Assembly: GCA_019914945.1 (NCBI GenBank)
Contig: CM034104.1
Span: forward strand, 13,876,046 to 13,940,045
DNA: 64,000 bases
Direction of reading: 5' to 3'
Origin: Typha latifolia
Lineage: Eukaryota; Streptophyta; Magnoliopsida; Poales; Typhaceae
Under the pieces are notes generated by a model. The model did no database searches. It had not been told where the DNA came from and saw only the letters and a list, made by a program, of their open reading frames with translations. The translations under genes were made by a program, and so were the position numbers. Shown here piece by piece: positions 1 to 10,340 of this stretch (position 1 is the first letter of the stretch; the number at the start of each line of letters is the position of its first letter).

Positions 1-326
1 GTTGTTGAGCAAAACTCACATCTTTATCAATGTTCTTTATATGTTCTCTAAGAGCACGAGCTGACAAGAACCGGTTATGCAGCACCTGCTCCTGAAAAAG
101 ATTCAAATGCTCTCTCTGATAGGATTCAAGAATTCAAGAATAGCCATCGCCCATGTAATTAGCAGTCGGCGATATGAAGCAGGTATTCCGCATGAAGAGC
201 AGGGCGTGGCTTCAAAGCTAACTGATTAGTTAGTTGCCTTTTATTTTGCATTGACTTCTGTTATAAATAAGCAGGCTATGGATGGCCAATGGCAAGCAAT
301 TTAGTTCTCTCGTGATTAGTGTAAAG

Positions 327-391
<65 letters not shown>

Positions 392-918
392 TTTAATAAC
401 CAAAACCATGAAACATCTAGCTATTCAAACAGTAGATATTACGTTAAGATAGCACAAGATTAATCGTAATTAATTGATTATCTGACCTTTGATGCATATG
501 CTTCCGCTTCTGATAGAGCTCTCTCAAGTGAAAGCGCCACGTTCGGACACTTCTCTAGACATGAGAAAAAAAAAAGCATTTCTTAATCATTTTTCCCCAA
601 ATAGCAATAATTTCAATACACTTATAAAATCAAGAAGCATCGTCGAGATCTCTCGTCTCCAATCCAAGAAGAAACACCGGATGCTTCTTTAGCGTATTTG
701 AAGCATTTGATTAGGTCGCGCGCGCGCGCAGTACCTTTGAAAGCGTCTGTGAGTAATTGAGATCTTAGGAGGAAGGAGAGGGATTGGATCTTGGACTGGA
801 GACGAGATATCTCGACGATGGAGTCGGCGATCTCGTCGATGGTCGAAGAGCTAGCGCACTCGTACAGGAACTGCTGTTTCTCGCCCTCTCCGTCGGCCTT
901 AACGTGGACCAACACCAT
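1..918 (-). CDS. CFAP298 (C21orf59/Kurly)-like protein, 5' part, cut by left edge
   Basis: Three exons are visible: 918-735, 554-487 and 91-1, the last running off the window. The ATG at 918 was chosen because the protein then begins MVLVHVK, close to MVLLHVK of animal CFAP298; an upstream in-frame ATG at 1137 adds residues unlike the family. Exon 2 encodes KCPNVALSLERALSEAEAY and exon 3 begins EQVLHNRFLSARALREHI, which aligns with the helical middle part of CFAP298. Splice sites are AAAG|GTAC, TCTAG|AGAA, AAAG|GTCA and TTTCAG|GAGC, and phases 1 and 0 match. In animals the family is needed for ciliary motility and outer dynein arm assembly; its role in flowering plants, which lack flagella, is unknown to me. 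The plant N-terminal half is shorter than in animals. The family call is fairly sure; completeness cannot be judged. Confidence 0.72.
331..388. repeat. (CT)n microsatellite
   Basis: An uninterrupted CT tract of about 58 bases lies in intron 2 of the CFAP298-like gene, between exons 554-487 and 91-1. On the transcribed strand it reads as a GA tract. Confidence 0.95.
638..820. repeat. 31-bp inverted repeat spanning exon 1/intron 1 of the CFAP298-like gene
   Basis: The arm at 638-668 is the reverse complement of the arm at 790-820 with 29 of 31 bases matching; the mismatches are one T/C and one G/T. The right arm is coding (IVEISRLQSK in exon 1) and the left arm lies in intron 1, with the GT donor (734-733) in the loop between them. 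A pre-mRNA could therefore fold into a stem around the first donor site. It looks like a small inverted copy of exon 1. Confidence 0.85.
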
Positions 919-1594
919 CGCCTCCCGACCCTTCTTCCACTCTCGAGCGACGGCAGAAAATTTCGAGACGCCCGTCGGATATAACTCTATTTTACAGTTT
1001 TTTTTTTTTGAATCTATCTCTATTTTACAGTTAGCTACATGATCTGCACGAGCGATGCACGTGACGGAGGATAGATCGTCTGCAAACCCGGTTGCGGGAA
1101 TTAGCTGCAACTGATTACTTGGTAGATCAGACCGCAACTAAACAGTAAAATTAATAGCCAATGACAGGCTGCCAAGTGACGACGGGGAGATAAAACAGAA
1201 CAAAAGCCTATTATCCGAGAATAAGCATCGATCCAGAGTAAGTAAGATAGTAGATTCTTGTATATAACACAGACCAGCTCCTGGATTTGCTTTTCTGCTA
1301 AATCATGCAATAAACAAATCAAGATCAAGAACAAACAGCAAAAGTTGAGCAACAATAAATCCTCGGATATCATGATATATAATAAGAGACTGTTATAGAG
1401 TGCTGATAATCGCAGTTCATAATGGATTATTGAGCTTGATCATATACAGCAACCTAAATGACTCAGTTGCTTGCGTCAAATGTTGTATATATACATACAG
1501 ATACAGATATCGCGAAGCATTAAATAGTAGGCTTCCTGCAGTAACCCCAGCCAAAGATAGATGAGAGCAAGTTATATATAGTTGCAAAATCGCT
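919..1594. other. Spacer between two minus-strand genes
   Basis: This stretch should hold the promoter and 5' leader of the CFAP298-like gene and the 3' UTR of the ankyrin gene. I see a short T run at 998-1010 and no supported gene; ORFs here are short and lack family features. Confidence 0.5.
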
Positions 1595-4500
1595 TCAAAT
1601 GGCATAAATCCTGTCGATCTCTGAATCAGAGAACTCGGAATTATGATTCCATGAGCTCGAGCCACTCCTCCTTGATGATTTCTCCCTCTTCCTTATAGAA
1701 CGAGTGCGCTTTGACTTCACCACATAGTAAGTCATGGTCCCCAAAACTACGGCCATTATCACTCCCCCTATTAAAGTCACCAGCAGCGCTGCCCACTTAT
1801 GGTGTTGACCGACCACAATATAAGAGGAGGAGATGAATGCGACTGTAGTGCACGCAGAGGCCAACCACATGAGTTTGTTAATGACCCCCACGACCTGCCT
1901 CTCTGCTTTTGTTTCACCCCTGACTACTGTAATTTGAACCACCACCACTGCCAAGGATGTGAACAATGCAACAGCATTGAAGATGAAAAATATTCTGAAT
2001 GAAGCAGTTTTGAGAGCTACTGCTACTCCATGGTGGTCATTTCCCCCAGGCACTGTAAATATTGCAGCAAAAGCGACTGTGGCAAAGAGCACTGCTACCA
2101 CAGTAACAGAATTAGTCGCATTGTTGATGCCTTCCCTGTGGAGCTTCCTGAGCTCCTTGGCAATTCCGTGGACATTTTTATTGGTTTTCCTGGTTTGTTC
2201 CAGCTGTGTATGTACATCGTTTTTAATCTCAGAAACAGTCTTCCGCAGCTCATCTCGAGGCTGATTCAAATCATTGGCCCTGACTGCTCCATGATGAGAC
2301 AAGTACTCCTTGATGTCAGCTGACTCTTCTGAAAGAGGAAGGCCTTCCGCAATGTCAAAAGCTGTTTTATGATCTCTTGTCAATGCATTCACATGTGTAT
2401 CTGGAAGGAGGAGAAGCACATTTACAATCTGCAAGTAGAGACAAGAATTTGAATACGAAGACAGAAGCAAATCTTTCATTACTATTTTTTTATTTGTCAC
2501 TACATTGAAGAAAGAAGAACTACTCAACCTGATGACATTAAATAATACAATAGGTTCAAGTTTCACTGATATTACACAAAGTGCAAAAGAAACTACACAA
2601 TAAAATGAATTCCTTCTCTTCTGCCTTTTCCATGGGGAAAGGCAAGATCTTTCTGTCAGACCAAACTAAAACAATATTTTCCTGTCGCCAGAAAGATCTG
2701 TATCCAATGATCTGAATAGGTCAACCTAGAAGGAAGATAATAATCCCTTACATGTACCATAAGCTTATCAGAACATAATCAGAACTGTCAAAAGGGTAGA
2801 ATGTTGGAGGTCATCCTTATCAAGGAAGAAAAAGTATGGGATGAGATGATGAACAATGGTTGAATCAATCTAAATAGAGTTGCATAGCATGCCAAGAGCA
2901 TTAACTATTGTTCTAGAGGCTAAAATTGTCAAAGCAGAACTAGAAGCTGAAGGAGAATTATAGACTTAGCAAGAGTATGAACATGAATACCACAAGAGGA
3001 TCAGAAGACAACAGTAAATCAGAAAATGAGGAAAAGTGGCTGTAATATTGTTTCAAAATGCCATACAAGAAATTGCAGCATGGCCGAAAACAGCAAGAGT
3101 GGAGAAAGTAAACCTGGTTCTTACATGGGTTAAGACAGCAGAAAAGGTGATGCCATAAAAGTGTGCACTACTTCATTTCAGGAAAAAAATTCTTACAGTT
3201 AATGCATTTGGAAGTTTAAATTGATTAAATAAAAACAAACATTATAGCTCAGTCAGAGTAACGTGGATCAAAACTTAATATTTTGATGACATTAAGGTTA
3301 AATTCTACTGTGCACTAAAATCAAGCTTAACACAATAATCCAACCACTATTGAATACCTCTGCTCGCCTTTTCCTTGTTGCTACATGTAATGCTGTGCTG
3401 CCAGCTCTGTCTGGTAGCATCACTATAGCTGGATCAGCATCCACAAGGGCCTTAACAACTCCAGAATCTTTTCCTTTCACAGCCATGTGCAAAGCGGTTT
3501 GCCCTTTCTTATCAGTTTTTCGGGCGAGTTGTGGATCCTTTGTGAGAAGAGCTCTTACGATTTCTACGTGTCCTTGGCGGGCAGCAAAATGAAGAGCATT
3601 TTTCCCGTTAGCTTTTGATAGTTCAATTGAATCAGAATCTTTCTCCAGCAACAGATTCACTACTTCAATATGACCTCTTGTCACAGCAGATATAAGAGGA
3701 GTAACATTTGATGGACCAAATGTTTTGCTAAGGGTTGGATCTCGGTCCAAGAGTACCTGGACGATTGCTGTATACAAGTAGTTAGTGACAGCTCTAAGTA
3801 TGCCAAAATATGTGTATGGAATGAGAGGTGGTAGGTGGTGTGCCTCTGCATTTGCAACAGGATAACTAAAATTAAGATGAAGCATAAATACTAGTTCTTA
3901 TAATGTCAAAATCTGCCTAACAGTTATATCTTTAGCTACACAAGTACACATACATAACACACACACACACACAAACATATATATATATATATATATATGC
4001 ATATAAACATCAAGTATGCACCGGAGATTGTGATTAATATAAATATATAGACTTATGTCTATGCTTGCATTATTTAGATAAAAATGATTATGTAAATTTT
4101 GTGCCTATTGAGAATTTTGATTTTAAAAAAAAAAAAGGGCAAGAAATCAGGTCTCCAGGAATTAAATTTATAGGATTATCTATCTGGATAGTGGATGACC
4201 TAAAACATGTAGGCTTGCCATACATGAGAAAACTACTTGACCTTTATTCCCACATAATTACAACCCAGAGACCAGGTTAATGTGCTAACCACATTAAGCT
4301 ATCAAATGTTACTGACAGATAATTTATAATAGATGGATGACGGGAATTATAATAGATAAGCAGCACATATCAACACCAACTCGAACACAAAATAGGATTC
4401 AGCATTGCAAAACCATTACAATATGTGCCTTCGACTAAAATTGACTTACTATTTTACCATAAAATCAGCTATTAAATTAGATCAGCTAAATTGAGGGCAT

Positions 4501-5393
4501 CACTTGGTTGTGATGGTAAGGCTTGCCCCTTGCATCCCAGAGGCCAAAGAAACTAGAAACCGAAGTGAGATGTCTATAATTACCACCCATAAAGAGAAAT
4601 AAATCCTTGATTAACCAGGACATTCAAGAGCTTTAAAGATGATGAAACTAAGACAAATACTAGCATCTTTAACAAAGTTTAACATCACACTCAACTCCAA
4701 TTCCACTGTTGTTAGCTCATCTAAGATCCAATAAGAATTACTCATGTGTTGAAATGAAAAGGGTAAAAGAGATACGATATACTCCAGGGTTAATAACTAA
4801 AATATACAGTGAAAAAGTAAAGTAATTTTACACAAGATTGCGATTAAGCAGTTGGATCCTTTCTCACCTCGGTGTCCTTCCCGAGCAGCCAAATGGAAAG
4901 CATCAAAACCCGACCTGTTCTTCCTCGTCAAACTCTCCCGATCGGAGTACCTGAGCAGCTCGACAACTATGTCAAGAAACCCCTTCTCCGCCGCGATAAG
5001 CAGCGCCGTTTCCTCCACCTCGTTGACTTCGTTGACTACCGCCGCCCTGATCTCCGCTACCTCGGCGTCGAACTCATCTCTCGTCCCCGACATCTGGGCG
5101 CCGATCTCACTAACGATCTGCTTCACCGCCGCCAGATCCCCGCGCTTCGCCGCGAGGTGGAGCTCCGTGTCGTTGTGCCGGCCCGTCACTTGTTTCACAT
5201 ACTTCTTCCTCCCCGCCTGGTCTATACTCTTCCCGGAGTTCGACAGAACCAGCACAGGCGCCGCCGCCGACGGCGACGGGGACGGCGATGGTGATCCCTG
5301 GTCCATCCCCTTCCCCGAGTTCGACAGCACAAGAACCGGCGCCGGCGACGGTGACGGGGATGGAGATGGATATCTAGGGCTAGTCGATTCCAT
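1595..5393 (-). CDS. Ankyrin repeat/PGG-domain membrane protein, ITN1-like
   Basis: Three exons, 5393-4868, 3767-3358 and 2428-1595, join in phases 1 and 0 to a 589-residue protein. The N-terminus is low complexity (Ser-Pro runs). Ankyrin repeats follow, from about residue 75 to 350, with motifs such as TELHLAAKRGDLAAVKQIV, GKNALHFAARQGHVEIV and GQTALHMAVKG. The C-terminal PGG domain (about 400-545) contains NSVTVVAVLFATVAFAAIF, the VPGG motif and four predicted membrane helices, then a basic Ser-rich tail ending DRIYAI. ITN1 of Arabidopsis has a similar size and sits in the plasma membrane, acting in salt/ABA responses; that role is only inferred here. Introns are 1.1 and 0.9 kb. I am sure of the family, less sure of the orthology. 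Confidence 0.88.
3957..3998. repeat. (AC)n-(AT)n compound microsatellite
   Basis: An AC tract is followed directly by an AT tract, inside the first intron of the ankyrin/PGG gene. Confidence 0.9.
4124..4310 (-). mobile_element. Possible tRNA-derived SINE remnant
   Basis: Read on the minus strand, the segment opens with GCTTAATGTGGTTAGCACA, which resembles the tRNA box A region. It is followed by a weak box-B-like stretch and closes about 180 bases later with a run of twelve T. A second similar head (GTGATGGTAAGGCTTGCCCC) lies on the plus strand near 4510. Both are in intron 1 of the ankyrin gene. No target-site duplication was recognised, so this is tentative. Confidence 0.3.
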
Positions 5394-6240
5394 CTCTAGG
5401 TTCCTATCTCCTCCCTAGATGAGATTAAAGCGATAGTTTTAGCCAATTGGGATGGCAAATGAGTTACCTTCCTCGACGTCACGATACATCAACGCCAAAT
5501 TCCGCTATGAGGTGAAGGCTCCGCCATGGCTATGGGCAACGAAGCCGGAAAAGGGAAAGGCTAAGAGTGGACTAAAATCTTCAAGTGTTTAGACTTTGTG
5601 CTAACACTTTAGTAGCCATTAATTACCATAAGGGATTTTTTTTTTCTTTTTCATTTTTTTGGGTGTATATACCCTTACAAATCTCTTATTTGCTTGTTAT
5701 TTTTCAAATTAAATAAATAATTTTATAAATAAATAAATAAATTCTTAACTTAACTAACTAATTTGATAGAACAAAGGATAAAAATATTATTTGTTTTAAG
5801 GGAAAAATTACTGCATTGGCCACCATCTCAAGTATATCAAGCTAATTAATTAATTTCTCCAAAAACATATGGGAGATTTGGTAATGCCATATCGTATGGC
5901 TAGGTTCTTTGTTGTCCCTGAAGTAAACTATTATCTTATATACGCTTTCAAATACACCAATAAAACCCAATCCCATAAATGCATATAAGAAAAGGTTATA
6001 TGAAACTAATTCTCTACACAAAATATTGATTAATTAATTCTAACGAGTTAATGAGAATCTTAAAAAGTATACATACAAACCCTATGTTTCAATAGTGCCT
6101 AAAGCAGGGGCCAAACCATAAAATTGAGCCATAGGGTTAAAAATGCAATTTTTCTCTAACAAATATTGTGGATTCACTCCCCGGCGAATTCTCCGGTCTC
6201 TTGCCTCCTCTTCCATCTTTTTTTACCGCTTATTGGTCGA
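5394..6240. promoter_or_regulatory. Divergent intergenic region between the ankyrin/PGG and pectate-lyase-like genes
   Basis: About 850 bases separate two divergent start codons. The middle is very AT-rich (5690-5760 has AAATAAATAAAT runs), and both ends should hold 5' leaders. No gene was found in it. Confidence 0.5.
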
Positions 6241-9026
6241 ATGGGAGGTTGCTTCTCGTGGATCCGATTGAAAGCGCAAGAGGATCGGAATCCCTCCTAC
6301 GGTTACGCTAATCCCCCAATTCCTACATTTCCGGATCAAATAATCTCCTATAACGGCGGGGACGGCGTGGGGTTACCGGAGGCGAGGTCGGAGATGGCGG
6401 TGCTGCCTTACGCCCACGTGGACGTGACGTTGCGTGCCGTCGCCGGCAAAGCTGAGGGGTTCGGCCGACACGCTGTTGGTGGGCTCCACGGATCCGTGTA
6501 TCACGTTACTACACTCGCGGGTAATGGATTCTTCCAATCGATCGGGTTAGGGGTAGGATTTGCTGTGGTCTGAATCCTTCGCTGTATTGGATCTCAAAGT
6601 TTTTAGTGTTGATTGGATTTGCTTTATACTTTTGGAAAGAGTGGATGGGGAAAGGAATATTAGAAGCTGTTGGAATGGCTCAAATTTAGCAGTTTTTTTT
6701 TTTTTTTGGTTTTAGTTATAAAAAATGATTCTTTTATGAGATCTGCCCTAATCTTTTTAATCCAAATGAAAGAGACTGAATGGACTTATACTGATTGAGG
6801 ACAAAATGTACTATTGGGCTCTTTGTTCATAGTGATGTTCTCTTATAGTTCAATATAGATTTTATCAAGGGATTCATGCCTTCATGATGTATTAGTTTAT
6901 TGCAATATGATTTCTTACATTTATGTCTAATTTAGTTCTGCCTTCATTCAGTGTACTAATTAAGCCATCAAATTCAACTTCTCATAGAGAATTATGGTGG
7001 CCTTGCTTGAGATATTTCTATTATGATATAATATACTGATAGAACTTAATGGCAAACTTTTGTGTATCATGGATTATACCATCCACAGTTTTGTCATCAT
7101 TTGCTCATTCTAGATAGCAAAGAAAAAGTAAAATATTACTATGATAACTTCAATAGCCGAAATAACTCATAGATGTTAGTGATCTCTGTTGTAAATATTC
7201 ACTAATAGTATGAGGCTATGAGCTATAACATAGCACTGCAGAAGAAGTTTGTGAAATGTTCTTATAAATATATACACAATTATTCTAATAATTTCCATAG
7301 CTGGGTAAAGCTGAGTTAGCTGGCTTGTCAATTTGTTTCTTCCCCTTTTCCTGACTTTTGTCACCTCTCTTGCTCTGCTTTAATAAATAAACTGATTTAT
7401 TTCTAAATAGATGATGGATGTGGCTCACTCCGTGAGGGATGTCGCAAAAAGGAACCGCTTTGGATTGTCTTTGAAGTTTCAGGAACCATCCATCTCTCAT
7501 CATACTTGAGGGTATCATCGTATAAGACTATAGATGGTCGGGGACAGAGAATTAAATTGACAGGTAAAGGTTTACAATTGAGAGAGTGTGAACATATCAT
7601 TATATGCAACTTGGAATTTGAAGGTGGTAGAGGACACGATGTCGATGGTATTCAAATAAAGCCCAAGTCTAGGCATATATGGATAGACCGTTGCAGTCTG
7701 CGTGATTATGATGATGGACTAATTGATATCACCCGAGAAAGTACTGATATCACTGTCTCAAGGTAAGGATCCTAATTGGAGATCTGTGGAAATTCATATT
7801 GATCCAGTAAATTTCTATATTATATGCTTGTGTGTGTTAATGATTGGGGAAGTACAACACAAAGGTCAGGTTTATTTGTTGCCCTAGTTTGATTAATATT
7901 TAGTAAGAATCATCCATGTTCTGTTGAACGGAATTTTGTATAACCCATAATGGATAGAAAAAGTATTATCTAATATTTAGGCTTTTATAGGTGATATAAC
8001 ACACACTTGTAAATTGGCTAGGTTAAAATCACTTTTTATGTCCATCCCCTGACACTTTTGATAGAAGCTATAGATTTTTCACTATATAGCTTTTCCTGGA
8101 TTAACCTCATCGTGCTAACTTCATCCAGTAAACAACTTGAATGTGGTGATCAACATAATTACTTCATGGACAGAACTTTAGGGCAATTGTTATCTAACTT
8201 CACCTAGTATATAATGTTTTATTTTTCTCATGCTTGAGCATTTTTCCGATATGTCTTTAGTCATGGAGTAATATTCAGTCACAATTTTTTTCCTGGACAG
8301 GTGTCACTTCTTAATGCATGACAAAACAATGCTGATTGGAGCAGATAGCAGCCACATTGGTGATAGATGTATAAGGGTGACTATTCATCACTGTTTTTTT
8401 GACGGAACACGACAGCGCCATCCTCGGCTTCGATTTGGCAAAGTTCACCTCTACAATAATTACACAAGAAATTGGGGCATATATGCTGTTTGTGCCAGTG
8501 TGGAAGCACAGGTTCTTTTTAACTTAAAGAAGATACGAATCTCTTTGTTATAAAATCTTAAAGAAGTTCTGAAATTGTATTGTGTGTATTCTGTTTCAGA
8601 TTCTCTCTCAATGCAATATATATGAAGCAGGGCAGAAAAAGGTGGTTTTCAAATACATGCCCGAGAAGGTACTTGTTAGATTAACTCACGATTTGTGTTA
8701 TACAAGTCACATAAGATCCTTAATTAAGAAATTGAGCATTACGACACCCATATAGTAGATACTAAGAATTACTTGTTGCAATTGCGGTGATGTTGGAGCA
8801 GGCAGCAGATAGAGAAGAGGTAACAGCAGGATGGATAAGGTCCGAAGGCGACTTGTTCCTGAATGGTGCCCAGCCATGTTTAATAGATGGTGGTGGTGTC
8901 GACCACGTCTTCAAGGCCGAAGAGCACTACCAAGGATGGACAATCGAACCCGCATCAGCAGCGCTCAAAGAAGTTATTCAGCTCTCTGCAGGATGGCAGC
9001 CCTTGTCGCGGCCACCTGATTGTTGA
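6241..9026 (+). CDS. Pectate-lyase-like (PL1, right-handed beta-helix) protein without signal peptide
   Basis: Five exons, 6241-6520, 7411-7762, 8301-8511, 8600-8668 and 8802-9026, give 378 residues. The start at 6241 is the first ATG of the frame; the frame runs upstream only to a TTG. The core carries DGRGQRIKLTGKGL, NLEFEGGRG, the calcium-site-like DVDGIQIKPKSRHIWIDRCS, the run DYDDGLIDITRESTDITVSR, HDKTMLIGAD and TRQRHPRLRFGKVHLYNNY. The last block matches the family's catalytic Arg region (RxPxxR type). Secreted pectate lyases have an N-terminal signal peptide; here the N-terminus is MGGCFSWIRLK, which suits N-myristoylation at Gly2 and palmitoylation at Cys4. It resembles Arabidopsis At3g55140 as I remember it. 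The fold is sure; enzymatic activity and location are inference. Confidence 0.9.
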
Positions 9027-10219
9027 ATACTCGGGAAGATATTTTGTAGACATAAGCTAATTTTAGTCCATGCAGTTTCATATGACCCTCAACTTCTAGG
9101 CATTCCTACTATCCATTTGAGTGCTTGCGCCTCTTCCCTTGTGAAATAAATACATTGGAAAGCTACATTTGTTCCAGGCTTTGTTGTTGTCTGCATTTTT
9201 TTTCTTCTTCTATGTTTATTTTATGATTAACAAAATCTATTATACACTATACTCTTATTAGTGGGAGTGTCTGCATACAATAAACTCCATATAATGCTGT
9301 TTGACGTAGTCTTCTAAATTTTACAAGAAAACTCTATATAATGCTCTCTACTTGTCGGGCATTTGTTAGCATTCTAAGTTACCTCTTAAAGTCAAACTTT
9401 AAACAACTTTTATTGCAAAATTAAAATCATGCAGTTTATCCATTAAATCGCTAGAGAAAAAAAGATCGAAATTTTCTTTTCTCTTTTTATGTTGATCTGC
9501 TGGGTCAAGCCATGTAAAGCCCAATATTAAACGTAACCACAAAATTAAGACAAGGTCCAAGCCCATGAATGGAGTTATCACTATATTTTTCAATACTCTT
9601 TATATATTTATTATAATGAATCGTTTTGTTTATAAGAGTTTGAGACTATATTGTTATTGTTTTAAAACTATGTTGTATGTATTTGTACTACGGTGAATTA
9701 TTAGAATTGTTATTTTTATGTTGTATAGAGCCTATTTTGTTTTGTATATTATACTATTTTTATATATATTAATTTTTATATAAAATTAATATTATCGTAC
9801 TATTTATATATTGTTATCTTATTGTATCGTGCTAATATGACCTATGTAATAAATAGATTATACAAATTGTATCGTGTTATCTGTTAAATAATCAAGTCAT
9901 ATTCGCGTTAGACTTAACTCGAACTCGTTTAACATGACCAGTTGTCATCGATATGAAATAAAAGATGTTTTTAATTTTACTCCTGTTATTATGTGTTTAT
10001 TCCATTTTTACAGCCTTTTTCCATCATTTTTAATTTGACCCTTGATATTTCCATTAAAACATGGGATTTGGGGTGGTTTTTGTAAATAAAAAAACCAATG
10101 AGAATCATACGGGTGATTTATAGGGGGGGGGGGGGTTAAAAATAATTGAAGGATAGGGTGTAAATCTAAATAAATATATAATACAGGGCGTGGAATGCAA
10201 AACTCCCAGAAGAACTTAT
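9027..10219. other. AT-rich intergenic region with repeat-like remnants
   Basis: After the 3' UTR of the lyase gene, 9590-9960 is strongly AT-rich. It ends in a segment (9880-9950, with TTAGACTTAACTCGAACTC) of a type I associate with dispersed plant intergenic repeats. A run of 13 G stands at 10123-10135. No gene was seen. Confidence 0.4.
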
Positions 10220-10252
10220 TAGGGTTTCGGGAGAGAAGCTAGGGTTTATAAA
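10220..10252 (+). promoter_or_regulatory. Telo-box pair and TATA-like element of the RPL35 promoter
   Basis: TAGGGTTT occurs at 10220-10227 and again at 10240-10247, and the second runs into TTTATAAA (10245-10252). Telo-boxes are typical of plant ribosomal protein promoters, and the RPL35 start lies about 90 bases downstream. Confidence 0.7.
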
Positions 10253-10340
10253 GGTCACCTGCCTTGTTTCCTCTTCTTTTACTTCCCCAAATCGCCGACT
10301 CGGTCTTCTGCTCAATTTCGCTCGCTAGAATCGCATTCCA

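Noticed and set aside
784..1042. Plus-strand ORFs opposite CFAP298-like exon 1
   Set aside because: They mirror the real minus-strand coding exon and show no family features.
6166..6240. Upstream extension of the pectate-lyase-like protein
   Set aside because: The frame starts there at TTG, not ATG; the first ATG is 6241 and gives an MGGC start.
9880..9950. Possible LTR or satellite fragment
   Set aside because: It only resembles dispersed plant repeats in my memory; no ends, primer site or tandem structure could be seen, so it is not listed as an element.
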